Shown here: one piece after another, positions 1 through 6,749 of the stretch | How the letters are laid out: every line of letters begins with the position of its first letter | How positions within the stretch are numbered: the stretch's first letter is position 1 | DNA from: an uncultured Clostridia bacterium | GTDB taxonomy: Bacteria; Bacillota; Clostridia; Lachnospirales; Lachnospiraceae | Reading direction: 5' to 3' | NCBI GenBank assembly: GCA_946611595.1 | Contig: CAMODY010000083.1 | Location: 1 to 8,121, forward strand | DNA length: 8,121 nucleotides | Notes under the pieces: model-generated | The model's database searches: none | What the model was told of the DNA's origin: nothing | Seen by the model: only the letters and a program-made list of their open reading frames with translations | Translations under genes and position numbers: made by a program

Positions 1-884
1 ACAATATTCATATTCTGAAGCGCCGCTCCCGATGCACCCTTTCCGAGATTATCGAAACGGGACACTAAGAGAATGCGCTCCTCATTTCCGAAAACACTGA
101 TCTCCATATCATCTCTTCCGGAAAAAGCATTAGCTGTTAAGAATCCGTTCTCATCTGCTGCCTCTTTAAAATGCACAAGACCACTTTGGTAATATGCCTG
201 ATAAACCTCACTGATTTCCTTAACAGATGCATTTGTCTCTTGCTTTGTAAGTGCAACAACGACCTCCATGCCGCAAGGGAAATCCGCAACGATCGGGCAG
301 AATACCGGGGCTTTATTAAGGCCTGCGATCTTTGACATTTCCGGAAGATGTTTATGGCTCTGGCTTAAGCCATACATTCTCGGAGCTTCCAAAGGCTTTG
401 TCTTTTCCGTTTCATATTCCGCGATCATCTTCTTTCCGCCTCCGGTGTAGCCGGTCAGTGAGAAGCAACTAAGCTGTGCATCGTTTGAGATAATTCCCTT
501 CTCCACCAATGGCGCCGCAAGGGAGATAAAGCCACTTGCATGGCATCCCGGATTTGCAATTCTTTTCGAAACTTTTATCTGCTCTCTTAAGTTTCCGATC
601 TCCGGAAAACCGTAGGTCCAGCCCTCTGCCGTTCTGTGTGCGGTGGAAGTATCGATAATGCAGGTATCGGCACCTTCTGCAAGCGCTACTGCTTCTCTTG
701 CCGCATCATCCGGAAGGCAGAGAAATGCGATATCTGCTTCAAGGATTGCATCCTTTCTGGCATTTGGATCCTTCCTGTTTTCTTCGCCCAGGAGAATCAG
801 AGAAAGATCTTCTCTTCCGCTAAGCCGTTCATATATTCTAAGGCCGGTCGTTCCGGCACTGCCGTCAATAAATACTTTTTTCAT
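1..884 (-). CDS. argC: N-acetyl-gamma-glutamyl-phosphate reductase, type 2 (3' end cut by window edge)
   Basis: This enzyme reduces N-acetylglutamyl phosphate to N-acetylglutamate semialdehyde with NADPH, the third step of ornithine and arginine synthesis, in the cytoplasm. The minus strand reads open from an ATG at 884 to the window edge (294 codons). The N-terminus (MKKVFIDGSAGTTG) is the Rossmann nucleotide-binding start. The catalytic cysteine is Cys114 in NPGCHASGF. FSLTGYTGGGKK (141-152), SHKHLPE (176-182) and a C-terminal DNLGKGASGAALQNMN (278-293) are all typical of the family. The short spacing and overall style fit the roughly 310-residue type 2 ArgC, so only about 15-20 residues should be missing. 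It begins 19 bp after the argH stop; only a weak purine-rich stretch (AGAAAG/AGAAG) serves as ribosome site, so translational coupling to argH is likely. The family call is very secure; the type 2 assignment is from length and motif style. Confidence 0.96.
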   Translation of the reverse strand, partial: MKKVFIDGSAGTTGLRIYERLSGREDLSLILLGEENRKDPNARKDAILEADIAFLCLPDDAAREAVALAEGADTCIIDTSTAHRTAEGWTYGFPEIGNLREQIKVSKRIANPGCHASGFISLAAPLVEKGIISNDAQLSCFSLTGYTGGGKKMIAEYETEKTKPLEAPRMYGLSQSHKHLPEMSKIAGLNKAPVFCPIVADFPCGMEVVVALTKQETNASVKEISEVYQAYYQSGLVHFKEAADENGFLTANAFSGRDDMEISVFGNEERILLVSRFDNLGKGASGAALQNMNI

Positions 885-903
885 TTTACTGCTTCTGTCT
901 TTC

Positions 904-2283
904 TTAATTCTTTTTCAATTCTTCTCTAACTGCTGCGATCTGTTTTTCTACCGACTGCACTGAAGTTCCGCCTTCACTGATACGTTTCTCTGCGCAAGCC
1001 TTAAGGTCGACCGCTTCATAAACATCTTCTTCGAACAAGTCGGAATGCTTTTTATAATCTTCGAGCGGATAGGTCTCAAGCACGAGTCCTTTTTCCATGC
1101 ACTCAGCAACGATCTGTCCTGAGATCTTATAGGCGTTTCGGAAGGCTTCTCCCTTTTTCACCATATAGTCTGCAAGGTCTGTAGCATTGATAAAACCGTT
1201 CTGTGCCGCTTTCATCATGTTGTCGGTGCGGGCCGTCATAGACTCGATCATTCCGCTAAACACATCCAAGCAGTTCTTCACAGTCTCACAGGAATCGAAG
1301 ATACCTTCTTTGTCTTCCTGCATATCTTTGTTATAAGCAAGCGGAAGGCCTTTCAGGACCGTGAAAAGTCCGATCATATTTCCATAGACTCTTCCGGTCT
1401 TTCCGCGGACGAGTTCCGCCATATCCGGGTTTTTCTTCTGCGGCATGATGGAAGAGCCGGTTGTAAAGGCATCTGAAAGTTCAATGAACTTAAACTCCCA
1501 GGAAGACCACAGAACAATTTCCTCGCTGAATCTGGAAAGATGCATCATCAGGATGGAAAGAACGCTTGAAAGTTCTAAGGCAAAATCTCTGTCGGAAACA
1601 CCATCCATAGAGTTTAAGCAGATACCGTCAAATCCCAGTTTCTCCGCTTCTAAATTGCGGTCTGTATTATAGGTCGTTCCGGCAAGCGCACAGCTTCCGA
1701 TCGGGGAGACGTTCATTCTCTTTCTGCAATCAGAGAGCCTGTCAATATCACGAAGGAACATCTGCGCATAGGCCATTAAGTGGTGTCCGAAGGTCACCGG
1801 CTGCGCTCTTTGCAGATGGGTATAACCCGGCATGATCGCATCTTTATAAGTCTCTGCCTTATCGCATACGATCAGCGTTAAGGCTTTCAGTTTCTCTGTG
1901 ATTTCATCAATCTCTTCGCGCAGATAAAGTCTTACGTCCAGCGCGACCTGATCGTTCCTGCTTCTTGCCGTGTGAAGTTTCTTTCCGACATCCCCAATGC
2001 GCTCGGTAAGGACCTGCTCCACAAACATATGAATATCTTCGCAGGAAGGATCAATCTCAAGTTTTCCGGTCTCAAGATCTTCTAAAATCGTACGCAGCCC
2101 GTCGATCAGATAGTCAGCTTCCCAGCCTTCAATGATCCCTTTACTACCAAGCATGGCAGCATGTGCCATGCTGCCTGCGATGTCCTGTTTATACATTTTA
2201 CTGTCGAATGAAATCGAGGAGTTAAAATCGTCCGCGATCTTCGCCGTCTCTCCGGATGTGACTCCGGCCCACATTTTCGCCAT
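904..2283 (-). CDS. argH: Argininosuccinate lyase
   Basis: ArgH splits argininosuccinate into arginine and fumarate, the last step of arginine synthesis, as a cytoplasmic homotetramer of the fumarase/aspartase superfamily. The 459-residue length is normal. Visible motifs are HTARSRNDQ (104-112), GYTHLQRAQP (153-162, with the conserved Thr-His pair) and the superfamily signature GSSIMPQKKNPD (276-287), whose serines lie in the mobile catalytic loop. The N-terminus (MAKMWAGVTSGE) matches the usual ArgH start, and the ATG at 2283 has an AAGAGG ribosome site at 2291-2296. It lies 71 bp downstream of argG and 19 bp upstream of argC, so the three are probably one operon. The intercistronic hairpin upstream may reduce its expression relative to argG. 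No damage or unusual residue is seen. Confidence 0.98.
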   Translation of the reverse strand: MAKMWAGVTSGETAKIADDFNSSISFDSKMYKQDIAGSMAHAAMLGSKGIIEGWEADYLIDGLRTILEDLETGKLEIDPSCEDIHMFVEQVLTERIGDVGKKLHTARSRNDQVALDVRLYLREEIDEITEKLKALTLIVCDKAETYKDAIMPGYTHLQRAQPVTFGHHLMAYAQMFLRDIDRLSDCRKRMNVSPIGSCALAGTTYNTDRNLEAEKLGFDGICLNSMDGVSDRDFALELSSVLSILMMHLSRFSEEIVLWSSWEFKFIELSDAFTTGSSIMPQKKNPDMAELVRGKTGRVYGNMIGLFTVLKGLPLAYNKDMQEDKEGIFDSCETVKNCLDVFSGMIESMTARTDNMMKAAQNGFINATDLADYMVKKGEAFRNAYKISGQIVAECMEKGLVLETYPLEDYKKHSDLFEEDVYEAVDLKACAEKRISEGGTSVQSVEKQIAAVREELKKN

Positions 2284-2303
2284 AGAAATACCTCTTAGGA
2301 CTT

Positions 2304-2343
2304 AAAAATCTATGTGCTGCGAAAGTCTTTCCTCCGCAGCACA
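2304..2343 (-). terminator. Terminator-like hairpin between argG and argH
   Basis: The arms 2335-2343 and 2313-2321 (TGTGCTGCG / CGCAGCACA) form a perfect 9-bp stem around 13 bases. An inner AAA-GAC-TTT can extend the helix across a GAGG bulge. In transcription order the stem is followed by TAGA and then five Ts (2308-2304). The whole lies just after the argG stop and before the argH ribosome site. It resembles an intrinsic terminator with a short, slightly displaced U-tract, so partial termination or protection of the argG message end is more likely than a full stop, because argH has no other evident promoter. The structure is seen in the sequence; the role is inferred. Confidence 0.5.
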
Positions 2344-2354
2344 ACTCGGGTTTC

Positions 2355-3578
2355 TTATTTCTGGTTTTTCGCATCAACCATTGCCTGCACTTTGATCGGA
2401 AGACCAAAGAGGTTGATGAATCCTGCAGAATCTTTCTGGTCGTAGTCACTCTCGCCAAAGGTTGCGATCTCCTCGCTGTAGAGGGAGTAATCGCTCCATA
2501 CGCCGGCTTTAATGATATTGCCTTTATATAATTTCAGTTTTACTTTTCCTGTAACTTTTTCCTGTGTCTTATCTACAAAAGCAGAGAGAGCTTCGCGAAG
2601 CGGCGTGAACCACTGTCCGTTATATACGACCTCTGCAAAGGTGATGGAAAGTTTCTGTTTCTCATGCAGCGTATATTTATCAAGACAGATGCTCTCTAAT
2701 GCTTCATGTGCACGATAGAGGATCGTTCCGCCAGGAGTCTCATAAACGCCGCGGCACTTCATACCAACCAGACGGTTCTCTACAATATCAATGATTCCGA
2801 TGCCGTTTGCACCGCCGAGTTCATTCAGCTTTAAGATGATGTTCTTTGCGCTCATCTTTTCGCCGTCGATCGCAACCGGAATGCCCTGCTCAAAATCAAG
2901 GGTTACATAAGTCGGTTCATCCGGAGCTGCCATCGGAGATACGCCCATCTCCAAAAATCCCGGTTTGTCATAATCCGGCTCTACGCCTGTATCCTCGAGT
3001 TCAAGACCTTCGTGAGAAAGATGCCATAAGTTTTTATCCTTGGAATAGTTTGTCTCGCGGTTGATCTTAAGCGGAATATTATGTGCCTCCGCATAATCGA
3101 TCTCTTCTTCACGGGATTTCAGATCCCACTCACGCCAAGGAGCGATGATCGGCATATTCGGTGCAAAGTGTTTGATCGCAAGCTCGAAACGAACCTGATC
3201 ATTTCCTTTGCCGGTGCAGCCGTGGCAGATCGCATCTGCGCCTTCTTTGATTGCGATCTCAACAAGACCCTTTGCAATGCAAGGACGTGCATGGCTGGTT
3301 CCAAGAAGATAATCTTCATAGATCGCTCCGGCTTTCATCGTCGGGATAATATACTCATCTACATATTCATCTGTAAGATCTAATACATAGAGTTTAGATG
3401 CACCTGTCTTAATGGCTTTTTCTTCGAGTCCTTCAAGCTCATCAGCCTGTCCCACGTTACCGGAAACAGCAATGACTTCACAGTTGTTATAGTTTTCTTT
3501 CAGCCACGGAATAATAATGGATGTATCCAGACCGCCTGAGTATGCCAGAACTACTTTTTTGATATCTTCTTTTTTCAT
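2355..3578 (-). CDS. argG: Argininosuccinate synthase
   Basis: ArgG joins citrulline and aspartate using ATP to make argininosuccinate, the penultimate step of arginine synthesis, as a cytoplasmic tetramer. The 407-residue length is that of the common bacterial type. The N-terminal nucleotide-binding PP-loop is AYSGGLDTS (12-20). The second family signature, GCTGKGNDQVRFE, is at 120-132. The segment GTSHARPCIAK (93-103) and a later MSPMAAPDEPTYV-like insert are also as expected. The ATG at 3578 has an AGAGGAAAG ribosome site at 3584-3592, and the reading MKKEDIKKVVLAYSGG starts at the normal distance from the PP-loop. It is the first gene of the argGHC run, preceded by an AT-rich leader and by ARG-box-like operators that imply arginine-dependent repression. 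The gene looks intact. Confidence 0.98.
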   Translation of the reverse strand: MKKEDIKKVVLAYSGGLDTSIIIPWLKENYNNCEVIAVSGNVGQADELEGLEEKAIKTGASKLYVLDLTDEYVDEYIIPTMKAGAIYEDYLLGTSHARPCIAKGLVEIAIKEGADAICHGCTGKGNDQVRFELAIKHFAPNMPIIAPWREWDLKSREEEIDYAEAHNIPLKINRETNYSKDKNLWHLSHEGLELEDTGVEPDYDKPGFLEMGVSPMAAPDEPTYVTLDFEQGIPVAIDGEKMSAKNIILKLNELGGANGIGIIDIVENRLVGMKCRGVYETPGGTILYRAHEALESICLDKYTLHEKQKLSITFAEVVYNGQWFTPLREALSAFVDKTQEKVTGKVKLKLYKGNIIKAGVWSDYSLYSEEIATFGESDYDQKDSAGFINLFGLPIKVQAMVDAKNQK

Positions 3579-3711
3579 AATGTCTTTCCTCTTTCTTAAG
3601 CTTCCTTATTTTGACATTTACGGAGCAAACATTTTTTCTAAATATTATAGAAATAATTTTTTTGCAGTATCCCGTACATAATACGTCTTTTCTAAGGTTT
3701 TTGCAATTTTA
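3579..3711 (-). other. Untranslated leader of the argG operon
   Basis: If transcription starts near 3711 the argG message has a leader of roughly 130 bases. It is very AT-rich and I see no T-box, known riboswitch or leader peptide in it. It holds a 6-bp AT hairpin (TTTCTA / TAGAAA, about 3636-3654) that overlaps a second perfect TATAAT on the minus strand (3644-3649). That second -10 has no recognisable -35 and would give a leader of about 60 bases. Confidence 0.35.
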
Positions 3712-3717
3712 TTCACC
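3700..3717 (-). promoter_or_regulatory. ARG box (ArgR operator) at the argG start site
   Basis: On the minus strand these 18 bases read GGTGAATAAAATTGCAAA. The core differs by one base from TGAATAAAAATGCA, the core of the ARG-box consensus known from Bacillus AhrC/ArgR and close to the E. coli box. It starts immediately after the predicted -10 (3718-3723), so bound ArgR would cover the transcription start. Gene content and position make arginine-responsive repression the natural reading. Confidence 0.75.
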
Positions 3718-3745
3718 ATTATACTCAAAAAAAATGATTTGTATA
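3718..3745 (-). promoter_or_regulatory. Candidate argGHC promoter
   Basis: The minus strand has a perfect -10 TATAAT at 3723-3718 and, 16 bases upstream, TATACA (3745-3740), matching four of six -35 bases. A run of eight Ts fills part of the spacer. The predicted start near 3711 falls inside the ARG box. The -35 is only fair. Confidence 0.55.
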
Positions 3746-3763
3746 CATATTTTTGCATATTTC

Positions 3764-3832
3764 TTCATTTTTATGCATTTTATTCAAGATATATGCGTCC
3801 AATTTCTGATTTTTATGCAATATTTTTGCATG
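3764..3832 (-). promoter_or_regulatory. Upstream cluster of ARG-box-like sequences
   Basis: Upstream of the argG promoter the minus strand carries TGCATAAAAATGAA (3777-3764), which differs from the ARG-box core at two symmetrical positions. An overlapping TTGAATAAAATGCA is at about 3786-3773. Further on is CATGCAAAAATATTGCATAA (about 3832-3813). Together with the box at 3700-3717 these form an array over about 130 bp. ArgR hexamers commonly bind paired or distant boxes and loop DNA, so these are plausible auxiliary operators. AT-rich sequence makes chance matches likely for the weaker ones. Confidence 0.45.
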
Positions 3833-3855
3833 AGTGTGCCTGAAAGCCGGGTAAC

Positions 3856-3882
3856 AAAAAGAGGGCATCGCTGCCCTCTTTT
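3856..3882 (-). terminator. Strong intrinsic terminator of the UroD-like gene
   Basis: A perfect 11-bp inverted repeat (3857-3867 with 3872-3882; core GAGGGCA / TGCCCTC) closes on a 4-base TCGC loop. On the minus strand it is followed by a run of Ts. It begins 46 bp after the stop of the UroD-like gene and isolates that gene from the argG promoter. It has Ts on the plus side too, so it could work in both directions. Confidence 0.9.
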
Positions 3883-3928
3883 CGCTATAATCCCCTACTA
3901 CGATCTACAATCCCACAAAGGATTTTTC

Positions 3929-4981
3929 TTATGCCTGTGGCGGCATCTCGCTCATCAGCTTCTCAAAGGATTGCCTCATCATTGATTCAATGATCTTGCC
4001 CATTTCTCTTGCGGTATTTGCCGGATCAAGAGTTCCGGAGTACCTAAATCCGAAGAAGCAGTAAGCTTTGTGATATTTGCCATAGGTATCGATGCATCGT
4101 TTTACTTCAGCATCAATCTCTTCCTGGGTTGCATCTACGCGGCTTGCAGGGCCGGTGGAATCAAAGCCACCGGAAAAACCGATCTTATCGCCATATTTTT
4201 CGATCAGTGCTGCAATATCATTTGATTTCTGTACGGAAGCCCATACAGCCCATCCGATATCAATAAAGTCCTCAATGAGAGATTCTGCTTTACCACAGCA
4301 ATGATACATCGGAATAATACCTCTCTTCCAGCACTCATCAGCAAAACGTTTGTGATGCGGTTTTACGATGGAACGGAAGGTTTCAATCGAGAAGAACGGA
4401 GACCGTTCAGTTGCAACGTCATCATAATACATGATCGTATCCGGATGATATGCATCAATAATATAATCCAGTGCTTTTACTTTATAATCGGTAATTGCCT
4501 CAAATAATGCGTTAACTTCTTCCGGTTCAGCGGCCATGGAATAAAGCGCCTCTTCAAATCCCATCAGTGCAGCAAGACGCTCGTAGACGCCGTTTCCAAA
4601 ACCGAATTCAACAACTTCATGCTCTCTGTCCGGCTCGCCGATCATCTGGCATTCCATAGCATAAGCTGCCTTCCAGTCAAACTCTGCAGGATCCGGAATC
4701 TTGACGACCTCTCTCCAGTCGCAGATATCTTCCAGAATGAAAATATCATTTGCAGGAATTGCTGCTCCGTCACAGGTAGCCGGATACTCCCAGCGAATAC
4801 CAAAACCATCCATGCAGTCGCCAAACTGCGCTCCTTTTTCAATGGAAGGACCATTAAGTGCACCAAATCCCAGAACCTTGTTTCCAACAAAAGAATTTGG
4901 GATCAGAGTGGTTGGTTTATGATTTAAATAATTTAAATAGTTTTCTTTAAAATTGAACTGTGGTCCATTGTTCTCCGGCAT
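3929..4981 (-). CDS. UroD-superfamily protein, MtaA/MtbA-like methyltransferase
   Basis: This is a 350-residue single-domain protein of the uroporphyrinogen decarboxylase (UROD/MetE-like TIM barrel) superfamily. It lacks the HemE signature near the N-terminus (the RQAGR-type motif), so it is unlikely to make haem. It has instead His227-X-Cys229 (MYHCCGK) and a third candidate ligand Cys308, 79 residues on. This is the H-X-C-Xn-C zinc pattern of MtaA/MtbA-type corrinoid:thiol or corrinoid:folate methyltransferases. An acidic YYDDVATERSPFFS stretch (185-198) matches the family's DD motif. The ATG at 4981 has an excellent AAGGAGGAA site 5 bases upstream. It stands alone, ends at a strong terminator, and is divergent from a PucR-type regulator. 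No corrinoid protein or MttB-type enzyme is nearby. The methyl donor and acceptor cannot be told; the superfamily is secure and the methyltransferase role is inferred. Confidence 0.85.
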   Translation of the reverse strand: MPENNGPQFNFKENYLNYLNHKPTTLIPNSFVGNKVLGFGALNGPSIEKGAQFGDCMDGFGIRWEYPATCDGAAIPANDIFILEDICDWREVVKIPDPAEFDWKAAYAMECQMIGEPDREHEVVEFGFGNGVYERLAALMGFEEALYSMAAEPEEVNALFEAITDYKVKALDYIIDAYHPDTIMYYDDVATERSPFFSIETFRSIVKPHHKRFADECWKRGIIPMYHCCGKAESLIEDFIDIGWAVWASVQKSNDIAALIEKYGDKIGFSGGFDSTGPASRVDATQEEIDAEVKRCIDTYGKYHKAYCFFGFRYSGTLDPANTAREMGKIIESMMRQSFEKLMSEMPPQA

Positions 4982-5038
4982 TTTGTTTCCTCCTTCAAAA
5001 TAGCAATTTAATAATGTTTTACTAACCCCTCCGTCGAA

Positions 5039-5082
5039 TGCATCTGCATCCTCAAGACAGAGAAATCATACCCTCCTGCATC
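5039..5082. repeat. Triple TGCATC motif in the divergent control region
   Basis: TGCATC occurs three times in 44 bp: head-to-tail at 5039-5044 and 5045-5050, then at 5077-5082, 32 bp (about three helical turns) from the second copy. It sits between the UroD-like gene and the pucR-type gene and could be a regulator site. No function is shown by sequence alone. I found no convincing sigma-A promoter for the UroD-like gene in this gap, which would fit a gene needing an activator. Confidence 0.3.
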
Positions 5083-5106
5083 TTTTCCGTAAATGCGACA
5101 TAGCGA

Positions 5107-5135
5107 TTGACTTTTTAACTTCTAATTTGTACACT
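5107..5135 (+). promoter_or_regulatory. Candidate promoter of the PucR-type regulator gene
   Basis: TTGACT (5107-5112) and TACACT (5130-5135) are separated by 17 bases, matching five of six and four of six consensus bases. The start would be near 5142, leaving a very short leader of about 13 bases that begins at the ribosome site AAAGGAGA (5142-5149). Confidence 0.5.
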
Positions 5136-5144
5136 GTGACCAAA
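5126..5144. promoter_or_regulatory. Imperfect dyad over the regulator's -10 and start
   Basis: TTTGTACAC-T-GTGACCAAA is symmetrical at seven of nine positions about a central T. It covers the -10 and the predicted start of the regulator gene, the right place for autorepression. The right arm read on the minus strand contains CTTTGGT, which resembles the CNTTGGT core of the PucR box described in Bacillus subtilis; the flanks do not match. Confidence 0.35.
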
Positions 5145-5154
5145 GGAGATTCTT

Positions 5155-6705
5155 ATGCTTTTATCCGTTGAAATTATTAGTGAATATATAAAACTCCCTG
5201 AAAAACCAGTCTTTTTCAAGTGCAATGATCAAACGCTTCATTTAGGCCGGCCTGTTTTGCTGACAGATCAGAAAGTACTAAAGTCGCACACTCTATACAT
5301 AGTGAGGGCAGCTTCGATTCCCGCCTCGCTGCGATTCGAAAAACATTCCGCCCTTATCACGATCGGGATGCCGGCTGACCATATAATTAAAAAAACGGAT
5401 AACCTGATCGTTTACAAAGAATCTGCTGATTTATTGGATCTGTTTAATCAGATAAGCCGGGTCTACGACTTTTTTGATGACTGGGAAAAGAAGCTTCTTT
5501 CCATCCCTTTCCATTCTTTGACGAAAAATATGTATCAGCAGGCTCTGGATATCTCTGCTGACGTCTTTGAAAACGGAATCTCTCTGATGAACAACACCTT
5601 TTCCATTGTTTTTGAGAACGAGACCAACCTTCAATACGCAGGCTATCATCGCACGGGTTCAGGGCAAGACTATGTAATGCCATCAGACATGATCAGCTTT
5701 TTTAAATATGATAAGGAGTATCAGAAGATCGTGAATGAGAGGGAGGTTTTCTACTATGACGGAGATGTTCTTCCACATCGTGTGCTGTGCAAAAATATTT
5801 TTCTGAACGAAACCTTTTTATTCCGTATTATTCTGACGGAATGCATCCGCCCCTTTAGGAAATCAGATGAGCTCCTCTTAGAATTTCTTTCCGGATTTTT
5901 TGTCCGTTTTCTACAACAGAGTCTTCTTCAGAATCCCACGGCTAGAGACGGGCTTTCCAAGCTTCTTACAGAATTCATTGAGACCGGAAAAAGCAATCAC
6001 AAGGCACTGGAAAGTGAGCTGCAGAAACTGTCATGGAGGCCTTCCCATACCTATCGGATCGCAAGCGTTCATGCCAGCAGCGGAGACCTGGCCATATCCT
6101 CACTGACCTATTTTTCCTTTGAGGTCATGCGTTCATTTCCCGGAACCTATGCATTTCAATATCAGGACCAGATCATCATGCTGATCAATGAAACCAGAGC
6201 CGGGTCCATCGAAAGGTATTCGAATGGTCTCAGTGTTTTCGTCCGGGAGAATAACTTCCGGGTTGGCATCAGCAATTTTATGGATGATGTTTATGCGATA
6301 CAGACGATGTACCGTCAGGCAGAAACGGCCCTTATGATCGGGCTCTCAGAAAAACCGATGGAATGGATCCACCGGTTCTCAAACTATACACTGCAATATA
6401 TTTACAATCTGCTGACCAGTAATTCTGATTTAGGTCAGCTCTACTCTCCAATCTACTACCGTTTAGAGCGATACGATAAAGAGAATGGCTCTTCCTATCT
6501 GGAAACGCTGAAAGTTTATTTAAAGTGTCGCATGAACGCTGTCCAGGCTGCAAAAGAGCTCTTCATTCAAAGAAGCACCATGATCTACCGCTTAAAGAGA
6601 ATTCGCGAAATTGCAGAGAACGATTTGGAAGACCGGGACGACCTTCTTCACCTTTATCTGACATTCAGCATCATTGAAAGAGAAAACAATAAGCCATACG
6701 GCTAA
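5155..6705 (+). CDS. PucR/CdaR-type transcriptional regulator
   Basis: This 516-residue protein is a probable DNA-binding regulator sensing a small molecule. The N-terminal part (about 1-115) resembles the PucR sensory domain, with a PVLLTDQKVLKSHTLYIV-like strand pattern. A poorly conserved middle follows (about 120-255). Next is a GGDEF-like regulatory segment (about 295-400). At the C-terminus is the HTH_30-type DNA-binding domain: residues 447-510 include YLKCRMNAVQAAKELFIQRS and TMIYRLKRIREI, the classic helix-turn-helix pattern of PucR and CdaR. No membrane segment or signal peptide is seen. The ATG at 5155 has AAAGGAGA 5 bases upstream. It is divergent from the UroD-like gene (173 bp gap), which is the most likely target along with itself. 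It ends 35 bp from a convergent ATPase gene. Ligand unknown; the family call is firm for the C-terminus and fair for the N-terminus. Confidence 0.9.
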   Translation: MLLSVEIISEYIKLPEKPVFFKCNDQTLHLGRPVLLTDQKVLKSHTLYIVRAASIPASLRFEKHSALITIGMPADHIIKKTDNLIVYKESADLLDLFNQISRVYDFFDDWEKKLLSIPFHSLTKNMYQQALDISADVFENGISLMNNTFSIVFENETNLQYAGYHRTGSGQDYVMPSDMISFFKYDKEYQKIVNEREVFYYDGDVLPHRVLCKNIFLNETFLFRIILTECIRPFRKSDELLLEFLSGFFVRFLQQSLLQNPTARDGLSKLLTEFIETGKSNHKALESELQKLSWRPSHTYRIASVHASSGDLAISSLTYFSFEVMRSFPGTYAFQYQDQIIMLINETRAGSIERYSNGLSVFVRENNFRVGISNFMDDVYAIQTMYRQAETALMIGLSEKPMEWIHRFSNYTLQYIYNLLTSNSDLGQLYSPIYYRLERYDKENGSSYLETLKVYLKCRMNAVQAAKELFIQRSTMIYRLKRIREIAENDLEDRDDLLHLYLTFSIIERENNKPYG

Positions 6706-6717
6706 GTCAAGTGTGAG

Positions 6718-6749
6718 AGACTGCTTTCCGTTTCCGGTCTTCATTTTTT
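6718..6749 (+). terminator. Possible weak terminator of the regulator gene
   Basis: AGACTG (6718-6723) and CGGTCT (6735-6740) can pair as RNA over 6 bp with one G-U pair and an 11-base loop. Three bases later come six Ts (6744-6749), 13 bp after the regulator stop. The stem is short and the Ts are also the last lysine codons of the convergent gene, so this may be chance. Confidence 0.35.

Noticed and set aside
636..963. Two plus-strand open frames of about 100 codons
   Set aside because: They are antisense to the argC start and argH end, both of which have unmistakable motifs on the minus strand.
2222..2458. A 78-codon minus-strand open frame bridging argG and argH
   Set aside because: It overlaps the ends of two certain genes in another frame, includes the intercistronic hairpin, and resembles no known protein.
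3579..3711. A T-box or arginine riboswitch in the argG leader
   Set aside because: No T-box sequence, specifier hairpin or terminator/antiterminator pair is visible; only a short AT-rich hairpin is present, and ARG boxes explain the regulation.
3611..3985. A 124-codon plus-strand open frame across the argG control region, rich in Phe and Ile
   Set aside because: It starts at TTG without a good ribosome site, runs through the ARG boxes and the terminator hairpin, and ends inside the UroD-like gene. The composition is what AT-rich non-coding DNA gives.
3929..4981. Reading the UroD-like gene as hemE (uroporphyrinogen decarboxylase)
   Set aside because: The N-terminal HemE signature is absent, an H-X-C zinc motif is present, and no haem genes are nearby.
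4982..5060. A sigma-A promoter for the UroD-like gene (CATTAT with TTCGAC upstream on the minus strand)
   Set aside because: The -35 match is poor and no alternative is better, so I do not call it; the gene may depend on an activator.
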